Shown piece by piece: positions 15,729 to 24,562 of a stretch of 48,428 nt of DNA. The stretch comes from an uncultured Oscillospiraceae bacterium (GTDB lineage: Bacteria; Bacillota; Clostridia; Oscillospirales; Acutalibacteraceae), in NCBI GenBank assembly GCA_900542575.1, contig UQOE01000016.1:1-48428 (forward strand), in the 5' to 3' direction. The position numbers were made by a program, and so were the translations under genes. Below the pieces are notes generated by a model. That model worked only from the letters and a program-made list of their open reading frames with translations, was not told the DNA's origin and did no database searches. Within the stretch, counting starts at the first letter, position 1. Each line of letters opens with the position of its first letter.

Positions 15729-18700
15729 ATGGTTTACAGAATTTTTGTGGAAAAGAAACCCGCACTCGCGTACGAGGCCAAGACCCTCGCACACGATATC
15801 AAATATCTGCTCGGCATTGACGGTGTCACCGGAGTGCGTATTCTGAATCGGTACGACGTTGAGGGGCTGGATCGCGAGACCTTCGACTATGCGGTCAAGA
15901 CGATTTTGTCTGAGCCACAGCTCGACACCGTTTCCGATACGGTTGCCGGCGACTATGATCGCCTTTTTGCGGTCGAGTATCTCCCGGGTCAGTTTGACCA
16001 GCGCGCCAACAGTGCAGCAGAGTGCATTCAGCTCATGACAAAAGGGGAGCGCCCGGATGTTCGGTCCGCCAAAGTCTATCTCCTGAGCGGCAATATTTCC
16101 GACGAGGCTCTTGCAGAGATCCAGAAATATGTCATCAACCCGGTTGAGGCCCGTCTCGCCTCTATGGATCTTCCGGAGACGCTCAAGATGAAAATGGATC
16201 TTCCGGAGACGGTTGAAACGCTGGATGGATTCCGCCAGCTCTCGGAGACAGAGCTTCAGGACTTTATCGACGAGAAAGGTCTTGCCATGGACCTCGACGA
16301 TATTGAATTCTGTCAGAGCTATTTCCAGTCAGAGCAGAGAGATCCCACCATCACAGAGATCCGCATGATCGATACTTACTGGTCCGATCACTGCCGTCAT
16401 ACCACTTTCCTGACCACCATTGACAAGGTCACATTCGAGGACGAGTTCCTGAACCAGGCTTATCAGGATTACCTCGATGCCCGCAAAGAAATCGGCCGCA
16501 CGAAACCCATCAATATGATGGATATCGGTACGCTCGCAGCCAAAGTCCTGAAGGCGGAAGGCAAGCTTACCAAGCTCGATGAGTCGGAAGAGATCAACGC
16601 CTGCACCGTAAAGATGCAGATTGATCACGACGGCAAGACCGAGGACTGGCTCCTGCTGTTTAAAAATGAGACCCACAATCACCCGACGGAAATTGAGCCC
16701 TTCGGCGGCGCAGCCACGTGCATCGGCGGCGCCATCCGCGATCCGCTCTCTGGACGTTCCTATGTTTATGCCGCTATGCGTGTTACCGGCGCAGCAGATC
16801 CGCTGAAACCGTATTCCGAGACCATGCCCGGCAAACTTCCGCAGCGCACACTGGTTCGCACCGCGGCCCAGGGCTACAGCTCCTATGGCAACCAGATCGG
16901 CCTCGCCACTGGAATGGTCGATGAACTGTACCATCCTGGCTATGCGGCCAAGCGCATGGAAATCGGCGCCGTTGTCGCAGCCGCTCCGGCTGAGAATGTC
17001 CGCCGGGAAGTTCCGGCTCCGGACGATGTGGTTATTCTGCTGGGCGGCCGCACGGGCCGCGACGGTATCGGCGGTGCAACAGGTTCTTCCAAATCCCATA
17101 AACTGACCTCCCTCGAGACCTGCGGTGCCGAGGTACAAAAAGGTAATGCGCCGGAAGAGCGTAAACTTCAGCGCCTGTTCCGTAATCCGGAAGCCACGAA
17201 GCTGATTAAGCGCTGCAACGATTTCGGCGCCGGCGGTGTCTCCGTCGCAATCGGTGAACTTGCCGACGGCCTTCTGATTGACCTCGACAAGGTTCCGAAA
17301 AAGTATGAGGGCCTGGACGGCACAGAGCTCGCTATCAGTGAGTCCCAGGAGCGTATGGCTGTTGTTGTCGCACCGGAAGATGCAGAGCACTATATTGATC
17401 TCGCACACCAGGAAAATCTGGAGGCGACCATCGTCGCAAAGGTTACGGAGCGCCCGTATCTGACGATGACCTGGAAAGGCAACACTATTCTGAATCTGTC
17501 CCGTGAGTTCCTGAACTCCAACGGTGCAGAGAAACATATTGAAATTCACACAGGCAAGCAGCAGAAATTTGAGAAGAAACCGACTGGAGACTTCGCAAAG
17601 TCCTATGAAGATCTTTGCAGCGACCTTAATGTCTGCTCCAAGCGGGGCCTGTCGGAGCGCTTTGACTCCACCATCGGCGCTGGTACGGTTCTGATGCCGT
17701 TTGGCGGCAAAACCCAGACGACACCTATCCAGGCCATGGTCCAGAAGGTCTCCGTAGAGCACGGTGACACGGAAACCGTTTCCATTATGTCCTGGGGCTA
17801 CAACCCCTTCATCATGGAGAAGGATCAGTTCCACGGTGCGTATCTCTCGGTTGTCGAATCGGCTTCCAAGCTGATTGCCGCTGGTGCAACTTATAAAGAT
17901 GTCTACCTGACCTTCCAGGAATATTTCTTGCATCCGGGCCGCGTGCCGGAGCGCTGGGGACAGCCCTGTGCCGCTCTTCTCGGTGCCTTTAAGGCTCAGA
18001 TGGATCTTGGCATCGGCGCAATCGGCGGCAAGGACTCCATGAGTGGTACCTTCGAAAATCTCGATGTTCCGCCGACGCTGGTCTCCTTTGCCATTACGAC
18101 CGATAATGTCAAACGCATTGTCTCGAACGAGTTTAAGGGTGCTGGCCATACGGTCGTCCTCCTTGAGCCGGATTACGATGAGTACGGTGTGCCCACCAAA
18201 GAGACGCTGCTTCCGCTGCTTGAGAAGGTCTCCAAACTTATCGGTGAGGGAAAGGTCCTGGCCGCGTATACACCGACATATGGCGGCATTGCCGAGGCCG
18301 TTTTCAAGATGGGACTCGGCAACCGCATAGGATTTGCCTATGCCGATAACAGTAATCTGGATGAGCTTTTCGGCTATCGCTATGGCTCATTCGTGCTGGA
18401 ACTGGCCGACGATGCGGTCGAGATCGAGGGCGGAAAGATCCTCGGACAGACGGTTTCGACCTATGAACTCTCTCTTGGCGGCGAAGTCCTCTCCTGCGAG
18501 AAGCTCTCTCATCTCTATGAGGATAAGCTGGAGTCTGTGTTCCACTGCAATATTGAGACCGAGAAAAAGGATCTTCCAACCTTTACCTATGAGGCAAAGG
18601 ATTGCAGCGAGCGTGCGCCGATTTCTGCTGCAAAGCCGAAGGCGCTGATTCCGGTCTTCCCGGGTACGAACTGTGAATATGACACCATTAAGGCGTTTGA

Positions 18701-19436
18701 GCGCGCTGGGGCAGAGGCAGAGGCCTATGTCATCAATAACCTGGATGCCGCCGGCATTGAGCGCTCGGTCGAAGAGTTTGCCGCCAAAATGGAGGAGTCT
18801 CAGATCGTCTTCCTTCCGGGCGGATTCTCCGGCGGCGACGAACCCGATGGTTCGGGCAAATTCATCACTTCGTTCTTCCGCAACCCTGAAATCAAGGAAA
18901 AGGTTGCTGATCTTCTGGAGCACCGCGGAGGTTTGATGGGCGGTATCTGCAATGGATTCCAGGCGCTGATCAAACTGGGACTGGTTCCCTATGGCAAAAT
19001 TATTGATACAGATGAGAATTGTCCGACGCTGACGTTTAATACGATCAATCGCCATCAGAGCGAAATTTCCCGTGTCCGTCTCGACTCCAACAAATCGCCG
19101 TGGCTGAAATACGCAAAGGTTGGAGAAATCTACTCCGCACCGATTTCCCATGGCGAAGGCCGTATCCTGGCCTCCGAAGATCTGCTGCTGCAACTTGCAG
19201 AAAATGGCCAGATCATGACCCAATACGTCGACCTGAACGGTACGGCAACCATGGATATTGCCGGCAACCCGAACGGCTCCGTCTTTGCCGTAGAAGGCCT
19301 TCTCTCGCCGGACGGCCATGTCTTCGGCAAAATGGGCCATGCAGAGCGTATCGGTGCCAACCTCTACAAGAACGTAGCAGGGGAGTACGATATGAAACTG
19401 TTTGAGTCAGCGGCAGCCTATTTTAAGGAAAACTGA
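15729..19436 (+). CDS. purL: Phosphoribosylformylglycinamidine synthase, single-chain (PurS-L-Q fused)
   Basis: 1235 residues. It converts FGAR to FGAM using glutamine and ATP. Order: PurS-like start (about 1-90), linker, PurL synthetase with DTYWSDHCRHTTF and NETHNHPTEIEPFGGAATCIGG, a second ATP-fold half with GGKDSMSGTFEN, and a C-terminal glutaminase (about 970-1235) with the nucleophile Cys1074 in GGICNGFQAL and PISHGEGR. This one-chain form of 1200+ residues is common in Clostridia, which explains why no purS or purQ is present. An 18-base DNA repeat in the linker encodes MDLPET twice (16164-16181 and 16194-16211). It is the last gene before the operon terminator. Confidence 0.97.
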   Translation: MVYRIFVEKKPALAYEAKTLAHDIKYLLGIDGVTGVRILNRYDVEGLDRETFDYAVKTILSEPQLDTVSDTVAGDYDRLFAVEYLPGQFDQRANSAAECIQLMTKGERPDVRSAKVYLLSGNISDEALAEIQKYVINPVEARLASMDLPETLKMKMDLPETVETLDGFRQLSETELQDFIDEKGLAMDLDDIEFCQSYFQSEQRDPTITEIRMIDTYWSDHCRHTTFLTTIDKVTFEDEFLNQAYQDYLDARKEIGRTKPINMMDIGTLAAKVLKAEGKLTKLDESEEINACTVKMQIDHDGKTEDWLLLFKNETHNHPTEIEPFGGAATCIGGAIRDPLSGRSYVYAAMRVTGAADPLKPYSETMPGKLPQRTLVRTAAQGYSSYGNQIGLATGMVDELYHPGYAAKRMEIGAVVAAAPAENVRREVPAPDDVVILLGGRTGRDGIGGATGSSKSHKLTSLETCGAEVQKGNAPEERKLQRLFRNPEATKLIKRCNDFGAGGVSVAIGELADGLLIDLDKVPKKYEGLDGTELAISESQERMAVVVAPEDAEHYIDLAHQENLEATIVAKVTERPYLTMTWKGNTILNLSREFLNSNGAEKHIEIHTGKQQKFEKKPTGDFAKSYEDLCSDLNVCSKRGLSERFDSTIGAGTVLMPFGGKTQTTPIQAMVQKVSVEHGDTETVSIMSWGYNPFIMEKDQFHGAYLSVVESASKLIAAGATYKDVYLTFQEYFLHPGRVPERWGQPCAALLGAFKAQMDLGIGAIGGKDSMSGTFENLDVPPTLVSFAITTDNVKRIVSNEFKGAGHTVVLLEPDYDEYGVPTKETLLPLLEKVSKLIGEGKVLAAYTPTYGGIAEAVFKMGLGNRIGFAYADNSNLDELFGYRYGSFVLELADDAVEIEGGKILGQTVSTYELSLGGEVLSCEKLSHLYEDKLESVFHCNIETEKKDLPTFTYEAKDCSERAPISAAKPKALIPVFPGTNCEYDTIKAFERAGAEAEAYVINNLDAAGIERSVEEFAAKMEESQIVFLPGGFSGGDEPDGSGKFITSFFRNPEIKEKVADLLEHRGGLMGGICNGFQALIKLGLVPYGKIIDTDENCPTLTFNTINRHQSEISRVRLDSNKSPWLKYAKVGEIYSAPISHGEGRILASEDLLLQLAENGQIMTQYVDLNGTATMDIAGNPNGSVFAVEGLLSPDGHVFGKMGHAERIGANLYKNVAGEYDMKLFESAAAYFKEN

Positions 19437-19450
19437 ATCAATTAGAATTT

Positions 19451-19476
19451 GGACCGGCATCCGCCGGTCCATTTTT
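19451..19476 (+). terminator. purine operon terminator
   Basis: GGACCGGC pairs with GCCGGTCC around ATCC, followed by ATTTTT. Confidence 0.92.
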
Positions 19477-19508
19477 CATGCCCAGTTAAAAACAATATTG
19501 AGATTTCT

Positions 19509-19517
19509 TGTTATAAT
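19509..19517 (+). promoter_or_regulatory. extended -10 promoter of the GNAT gene
   Basis: TGTTATAAT gives TG-n-TATAAT at 19509-19517. The -35 region is not recognisable, as often with extended -10 promoters. Confidence 0.6.
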
Positions 19518-19567
19518 AAGTACAGAGAGAAGAAATTCTTTAAAATCTGTCGATTAGGAGGAATTCT

Positions 19568-20050
19568 ATGTATATCCGCAATGCAGAATCCTATGATGAT
19601 CAGAAAATCGCATATGTCGAAAAACGCTGCTTTCCGGACGGCTCCGGTGCAACGGCAGAGGATTTCCAGGACCGCATTCTGGCCTATCCTAAACATATCT
19701 GGCTGCTCGTAGACGGCATGAATGTCGTCTCTCTGGCGGACGGCATTGCCACCGATGAACCGGATATTCGAGACGAAATGTATACCAGCACCGCTCTCCA
19801 CCAGGAAGACGGCGACTGGCAGACCCTGTTTGGACTTGACACCGTTCCGGAATTTCGAAAAAGAGGATATGCGAGCAAGCTGTTGAACCGCGTCATTCAG
19901 GATGCAAAGAGAGACGACCGCAAAGGCATTGTCCTGGTCTGCCGTTCAGGCCTGACCAAGTTCTATGAAAACCGCGGATTTAAGAATGAGGGCCGCTCCG
20001 CTTCTTCCCACTGCGGAGACCATCTTTATCAGATGCGGCTGACGTTCTGA
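19568..20050 (+). CDS. GNAT-family N-acetyltransferase
   Basis: 160 residues with the acetyl-CoA-dependent GNAT fold. The acceptor part resembles arylalkylamine N-acetyltransferases (CFPDGSGATAEDFQ near the start, then VVSLADGIATDEPDIRDEMY). The acetyl-CoA loop is FRKRGYASKLL at about 97-107 (RxxGxA), followed by a beta strand IVLVCRSGLTKFYENRGF typical of the end of the fold. The substrate is not known; an amine or amino-group acceptor is likely. The start is ATG 19568 after AGGAGG. It is a single-gene unit. Confidence 0.85.
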   Translation: MYIRNAESYDDQKIAYVEKRCFPDGSGATAEDFQDRILAYPKHIWLLVDGMNVVSLADGIATDEPDIRDEMYTSTALHQEDGDWQTLFGLDTVPEFRKRGYASKLLNRVIQDAKRDDRKGIVLVCRSGLTKFYENRGFKNEGRSASSHCGDHLYQMRLTF

Positions 20051-20062
20051 ATTTCCTGTTTG

Positions 20063-20091
20063 TTGAAAACCATTTTCCGGGCGGGTATAAT
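20063..20091 (+). promoter_or_regulatory. promoter of the phosphoribosyltransferase gene
   Basis: TTGAAA (20063-20068), 17 bases, TATAAT (20086-20091). The transcript would start near 20098, only about 17-26 bases before the coding start. Confidence 0.85.
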
Positions 20092-20114
20092 AAATTTATT
20101 CTACTTGGAAAAGA

Positions 20115-20666
20115 GTGAGCATTTTGGCAGACAAATATTATGAAATGACCATCGCCGGTCTGAAACGTCAGCTCCCCATCTGTGAAGTCAATGAACATCT
20201 TGACATTGCAGCTTTTGTTATTTTTGGTGACACGGAGCTGACCGAGGCGTGCGCAAAAGAGCTGCTCGCCAAAGCACCGGAGTTTGACTATATTCTGACG
20301 CCGGAGGCAAAGGGAATTCCACTCGGCTATGAGATGAGCCGCCAGTCCGGCAAAAAGTATTTTGTCGCTCGAAAGGGTAAGAAACTCTACATGAAAGAGC
20401 CCTTTGGCGTGGAGGTCAAATCTATTACTACGGTTAATGTCCAGCATCTGTACCTCGACAAAACGGAGGCAGATCAGATGAAAGGTAAACGTGTTCTGGT
20501 CGTGGACGATGTCATCTCCACCGGAGAGTCCCTGAGCGCAGTGGAACGCCTTCTGAACAAAGCCGGAGCAAATATTGTCGCCAAAGCCGCTGTCCTTGCT
20601 GAGGGAGATGCTGCGCAGCGCAGCGACATCCTTTTCCTGGAACCGCTTCCGCTGTTCACGAAGTAA
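20115..20666 (+). CDS. Phosphoribosyltransferase, adenine-phosphoribosyltransferase-like
   Basis: 183 residues from a GTG, or 180 from TTG 20124 (MADKYYEMTIAGL), which looks more like the family start. The ribosome site (GGAAAAGAGTGAG) is weak for either, so the start is uncertain. The PRPP-binding motif VLVVDDVISTGESLSA is at about 124-139, and EAKGIPLGYEMSRQSGKKY is the purine-salvage type of preceding helix. It probably salvages a purine base onto PRPP, but some members of this Clostridial Apt-like group have not been tied to one base. Its place beside the purine operon fits salvage. No guanine riboswitch is seen. Confidence 0.82.
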   Translation: MSILADKYYEMTIAGLKRQLPICEVNEHLDIAAFVIFGDTELTEACAKELLAKAPEFDYILTPEAKGIPLGYEMSRQSGKKYFVARKGKKLYMKEPFGVEVKSITTVNVQHLYLDKTEADQMKGKRVLVVDDVISTGESLSAVERLLNKAGANIVAKAAVLAEGDAAQRSDILFLEPLPLFTK

Positions 20667-20697
20667 GGACTTCGTCAAAAATTCAAAGCAATCTCTG

Positions 20698-20736
20698 ACT
20701 GCTGTACTGCTTTTTTGCGGTACAGCAGTTGTCTTT
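20698..20736 (+). terminator. terminator of the phosphoribosyltransferase gene
   Basis: ACTGCTGTACTGC pairs with GCGGTACAGCAGT (one G-U) around a T-rich loop, followed by TGTCTTTTT. Confidence 0.88.
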
Positions 20737-20791
20737 TTATGCTTATTTTTTGAATGCTGTGTCATGATAGTAAAAAAAGAGAAAGGATCTG

Positions 20792-22178
20792 ATTCGAACG
20801 AAACAACATTTCTGGAATCGTACCCTCTCACTGCTGCTGGCGGTTCTTATGGTCTGTCTGCTCGGGGTCTCTGCGATGGCTGCCGGTGAATCGCGCCATG
20901 TGGGACGCATTGTAAAGATGGACTCGGATAAGATCACCCTCCAGGACGGGGATCTGGAGACCGTTACAGAAACTCAGATGGGAGGCGGCGGGCAGCCTCC
21001 CAAGGCTGGGCAGAAGCCTCCGGCTATGCCAAAGCAGAGCGAGGCGGTCACTCCTTCCAAATCGGTCCGGCATCTTGTGTTCATTGCAAATGATCATCGG
21101 AAGACCTATTTGCTCCATGCGGAAGTGCTTCCCGGCTGAAGGTCGGCGACATCATTTCCTATACCGCAGACAGCGGAAAAATCAGTAATTCGGTGAAAGA
21201 AAACGTCTATGTGACAAAAGCGGCAGACGGGATACAGGATTCTTCGGCTGAGACGATTTCAAAAAACACGTCCATTACCGGAAAGACTTTTACATCGAAT
21301 CAGCAGTCGGAGAATGCGCTGCGCGTGGACAGTGCCGCGGCCGATCTGCATCTGGTCCGCATAGACAAGGCTTCCGGGGAATGCGGGTCACTGGAATTGG
21401 GTGACTTTTACGGGATCAATGCGGGTTTCCTTGTCACCAACGGGGCTCTTGCCACTATCCGCGGCTCCTATATAACGACCAATGCGCGGGGCGGCAACGG
21501 CGTGTTCAGTTATGGCTCCGGCACTGCCGTAAATATTTCTGAATCTTTTATTCACACCTTTAAGGATAACTCCGGCGGCCTGCAGACCACGGGAGGCGGG
21601 ACAATGAACGCCAATAAGGTCCGGGTCATTACGGAAGGAAACTCTGCGGCAGCTATTCGCTCGGACCGCGGAGGCGGTTTTGTCCGGATCCGCGGCGGTC
21701 CTATCGTTCCAACGGCTATAATTCTCCAGGCATCTACAGCACTGCAAAGATTTCTGCGGACAAGGCCAAAATTGCTGCGACGAACTCGGAGGCGCTGGTC
21801 ATTGAGGGCAAATCCGGAAAACTGCTGGTCGTGGCGGGCAACAATGCGAGAAATGGATGGGGAACCGCCGGAAAAAATGGAGCCCGGGTAAACTTTACGA
21901 CCCGGAATCAGAAAATGCAGGGAGACATTACGGTTGACACCATTTCGTCTCTGAACTTCAAGCTCACAAGAGGCTCTGTTTTTACCGGGACCATCCATAT
22001 CATCGAGAATGAGGCCCACGGCGAGGCAGCTGCAGAAAAAGCTGTTGTTAAGGTGGAGAAGGGGAGTACCTGGAATCTGACTGGGGACTGTACGCTGACC
22101 AGTCTTGACAATCAGGGAACCATTCATTTTAACGGCCACACTATCACTCTTGCGGATGGCACTGTCCTTCATGGATAA
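20792..22178 (+). pseudogene. Decayed exported beta-helix/adhesin-like protein
   Basis: Three reading-frame pieces belong to one gene. Piece 1 (to the stop at 21137-21139) encodes a signal peptide (LSLLLAVLMVCLLGVSAMAA) and a Gly/Pro-rich stretch. Near 21135 one missing base would restore VLPG-LKVGDIISYTADSGK. Piece 2 continues through repeats such as GSYITTNARGGNGVFSYG to GGFVRIRGG. Near 21698 a second missing base would restore SYRSNGYNSPGIYSTAKIS. Piece 3 ends at 22178 with TSLDNQGTIHFNGHTITLAD. Repaired, it is about 460 residues. No ATG/GTG/TTG precedes the signal peptide in frame; the ribosome site AAAGGA (20782-20787) sits 4 bases before ATT at 20792. The repeats suggest a right-handed beta-helix surface protein; the function is unknown. 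Confidence 0.8.
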
Positions 22179-22181
22179 TTA

Positions 22182-22210
22182 TTTACATAACTGGAAAAAA
22201 TCGGTATAAT
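22182..22210 (+). promoter_or_regulatory. glyA promoter
   Basis: TTTACA (22182-22187), 17 bases, TATAAT (22205-22210); start site near 22217. Confidence 0.85.
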
Positions 22211-22260
22211 ACTTAAGAATTTATGTAAATATGCTTACCTTTGAATGGAGGACAAAAAAC

Positions 22261-23511
22261 ATGATCAAAGACGTCATGGATTATATTGAATCCAGCGACC
22301 CGGAAGTTGGCTCTCTCATCAAAAAAGAGTTTGACCGTCAGTCCAATAATATTGAGCTGATTGCTTCCGAGAACATCGTGTCGGAGGCCACTGCTCTTAC
22401 GATGGGCTCTGTACTCACCAATAAATATGCAGAGGGCTATCCAGGCAAGCGCTACTACGGCGGCTGCCAGGTGGTTGACGAAATTGAGACCCTTGCCATT
22501 GAGCGTGCCAAGAAACTGTTCGGCGCAGAATATGCCAATGTTCAGCCGCATTCCGGTGCGCAGGCCAACATGGCGGTCACCATGGCTGTCTGTGAACCCG
22601 GCGACACCATTCTCGGCATGAGCCTGGATGCCGGCGGACACCTGACCCACGGTTCTCCGGTCAACTTCTCCGGACGCTATTTCAACATTGTACCCTATGG
22701 CGTCAGCGAAGACGGATTCATCGACTATGACGAGGTGGAGCGCCTTGCTAAGGAGCACAAACCTAAAATGATCATTGCCGGCGCCTCCGCTTATCCGCGT
22801 ATCATCGATTTCAAGCGCTTCCGCGAAATTGCCGATGAAGTCGGCGCTGTCCTCTGGGTCGACATGGCCCATATTGCCGGACTGGTAGCTGCCGGACTTC
22901 ATCCGTCGCCGATTCCCTATGCTCATGTCACCACTACCACTACGCATAAGACCCTTCGCGGCCCCCGCGGCGGCCTGATTCTCTCCAGCGAAGAGGTCAA
23001 TAAGAAGTACAACTTTAATAAGGCTATCTTCCCAGGATGCCAGGGCGGACCTCTGGAGCACGTTATCGCCTCTAAGGCAGTCTGCTTTGGGGAAGCTCTG
23101 AAACCGGAATTTAAGACCTATCAGCAGAATATCGTTAAGAACGCTAAGGCCCTTGCCGCTGCAATGACAGACTGTGGATTCAAGCTGGTCTCCGGCGGTA
23201 CGGACAACCACCTTATGCTGGTAGATCTCACCAATATTGAGGGTCTGACCGGCAAGGTTCTCCAGAACAACTGCGACGAAGTTCATATCACGCTGAATAA
23301 GAACACAATTCCGAACGAGCCCCGCAGCCCATTCGTCACAAGCGGCGTTCGCATTGGTACACCGGCCGTTACATCCCGCGGTTTCCAGGAAGAGGATATG
23401 AAACCCATTGCAGAATGCATCTGGGACGTTGCAACCGACTTCGACAACAAGAAGGACGAGGTTGCCTCCCGCGTCAAAGCTCTGGTCAACAAGTATCCCA
23501 TCTACGAATAA
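22261..23511 (+). CDS. glyA: Serine hydroxymethyltransferase
   Basis: 416 residues, PLP enzyme interconverting serine and glycine while charging tetrahydrofolate with a one-carbon unit. Motifs: IELIASENIVS near the start, KYAEGYPGKRYYGG, VQPHSGAQANMAV, DMAHIAGLVAAG, and the PLP lysine Lys230 in TTTTHKTLRGPRGG. The start is ATG 22261, 9 bases after GGAGG; earlier in-frame ATG 22231 lies before that site. It supplies folate one-carbon units used by PurN and PurH' of the nearby purine operon, but has its own promoter and terminator. Confidence 0.97.
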   Translation: MIKDVMDYIESSDPEVGSLIKKEFDRQSNNIELIASENIVSEATALTMGSVLTNKYAEGYPGKRYYGGCQVVDEIETLAIERAKKLFGAEYANVQPHSGAQANMAVTMAVCEPGDTILGMSLDAGGHLTHGSPVNFSGRYFNIVPYGVSEDGFIDYDEVERLAKEHKPKMIIAGASAYPRIIDFKRFREIADEVGAVLWVDMAHIAGLVAAGLHPSPIPYAHVTTTTTHKTLRGPRGGLILSSEEVNKKYNFNKAIFPGCQGGPLEHVIASKAVCFGEALKPEFKTYQQNIVKNAKALAAAMTDCGFKLVSGGTDNHLMLVDLTNIEGLTGKVLQNNCDEVHITLNKNTIPNEPRSPFVTSGVRIGTPAVTSRGFQEEDMKPIAECIWDVATDFDNKKDEVASRVKALVNKYPIYE

Positions 23512-23527
23512 GCTGAATCCTGTATGT

Positions 23528-23560
23528 TGCCCTGCTGCAAAACAGCAGGGCATCTTTTTT
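23528..23560 (+). terminator. glyA terminator
   Basis: TGCCCTGCTG pairs with CAGCAGGGCA around CAAAA, followed by TCTTTTTT. Confidence 0.92.
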
Positions 23561-23597
23561 CTTGCATTTGCGGCTAAGTTCCGGTAAACTAATAGCT

Positions 23598-23619
23598 GCA
23601 GTTAGTCAATGCTAACTGC
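23598..23619 (+). promoter_or_regulatory. inverted repeat 1 upstream of DUF2325 (candidate metal-repressor operator)
   Basis: A perfect 8-bp inverted repeat, GCAGTTAG-N6-CTAACTGC. It ends 2 bases before TATAAA (23622-23627), which could serve as a -10. The core TTAG-N6-CTAA recalls operators of DtxR/IdeR-type metal repressors; this is a resemblance only. Confidence 0.5.
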
Positions 23620-23657
23620 AATATAAATGAGCTGTCCCATTTCGGCAGCTATTTCTT

Positions 23658-23686
23658 TTGACTTTTCAGTTAACATATGCTAACGT
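23658..23686 (+). promoter_or_regulatory. inverted repeat 2 within a second promoter candidate
   Basis: TTGACT (23658-23663) is followed after 17 bases by TAACGT (weak -10, 23681-23686). The spacer holds GTTAACATATGCTAAC (23669-23684), an imperfect palindrome that shares AGTTA...ATGCTAAC with repeat 1, 68 bases upstream. Two copies of one motif suggest a shared regulator. Confidence 0.45.
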
Positions 23687-23708
23687 TTGGACGGGAAAGG
23701 AACTTACC

Positions 23709-23996
23709 ATGAGTGTTGTTATTGTGGGCGGAAACGAATGTATGGTCCGCCAGTATGAGAAGCTTTGCAAACAGTATAACTGTAAGCCTAAAGTGTATCC
23801 CAAAATGTGCAGCGGTCTGCGCAATATTGGTTCGCCGGATCTCCTTGTCATTTTCACTGGTATCACTTCTCACAAGATGGTACAATGTGCATTAAAACAG
23901 ACCAGGAATTCCAAAACGCAGATTGCACGTACTCAGTCGGCCTCCATGTCTTCTCTTCGCAAGGTTCTGGAAGAGAATGTGGAGGTCCGTGCATGA
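23709..23996 (+). CDS. DUF2325 family protein
   Basis: 95 residues. The sequence matches the small DUF2325 family by its pattern: VVIVGGNECMVRQYEKLCKQY at the start, a central GSPDLLVIFTGITSHKMVQCAL, and a C-terminal QSASMSSLRKVLEE. It looks like a Rossmann-like alpha/beta fold. The function is unknown. Cysteines at GNEC, KLCKQYNC, KMC and QCAL give five in a short protein, so metal or redox roles are possible. The start is ATG 23709, 7 bases after AAAGGA. The stop overlaps the next gene's ATG. Confidence 0.85.
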   Translation: MSVVIVGGNECMVRQYEKLCKQYNCKPKVYPKMCSGLRNIGSPDLLVIFTGITSHKMVQCALKQTRNSKTQIARTQSASMSSLRKVLEENVEVRA

Positions 23997-24541
23997 CAGA
24001 TCTCCGTTTCGTCCGCATGACAGCTCCGACGCTGGCCGGTATGAAAACCGGAAGCCTGTTTCGCTGCTGCTTTGACAGTAAACAGGAATTTCTGAGGGAG
24101 CTGCGGGAGAAAAACCATGTTCTCTCACCTAAAGGTATGCGTCTTATTCCGCTAAATCGAGGCGAACACAGCGCACTCCTTTATCTGTATCGCCCGAGCC
24201 GTCTGACCAGCGACCTTGCCAACCAAACGGCCCGGCAGGTACTTCGACAGTACGGATATCCCGATGGAAACCTCGCTCAGGTTCTCTCTTATCTGAAAGG
24301 GCGAATTATCTCTGAGGAGTCTTTTCCCCATGAAATTGGACTGTTTCTCAGCTATCCTCCGGAGGACGTGTGCGGATTTATGGAGGGAAAAACTCCTGTC
24401 TGTACCGGGTGCTGGCAGGTATACGGCAACGCAGAGAAGGCGCAGAAGCAGTTTCAAAAATACCACCGCTGCACCGGAATCTACGAAAAACAAATTAAAA
24501 AAGGAAAAACAATAGGGCAGCTTGCAGTTGCGGCCCGGTAA
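23993..24541 (+). CDS. DUF3793 family protein
   Basis: 182 residues. I assign it to DUF3793 from the pattern of a basic middle region (LYLYRPSRL), FPHEIGLFLSYPPEDVCGFM, then CTGCWQVYG and FQKYHRCTGIY. These C-terminal Cys residues (CTGC...C) are typical. The function is unknown. In my recollection this family often sits next to flavodoxins and iron-transport genes in Clostridia, and here it lies between DUF2325 and a flavodoxin. The start is ATG 23993, overlapping the previous stop as ATGA, with GGAGG 7 bases upstream. Confidence 0.85.
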   Translation: MTDLRFVRMTAPTLAGMKTGSLFRCCFDSKQEFLRELREKNHVLSPKGMRLIPLNRGEHSALLYLYRPSRLTSDLANQTARQVLRQYGYPDGNLAQVLSYLKGRIISEESFPHEIGLFLSYPPEDVCGFMEGKTPVCTGCWQVYGNAEKAQKQFQKYHRCTGIYEKQIKKGKTIGQLAVAAR

Positions 24542-24562
24542 CTAGGAAAGGATGTTATTACA

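Noticed and set aside
16329..18149. A 606-codon open frame on the minus strand within purL
   Set aside because: Antisense shadow of purL, whose motifs run without break through the same bases.
22179..22260. A glycine or other riboswitch before glyA
   Set aside because: The leader after the promoter is about 44 bases and unstructured by eye.
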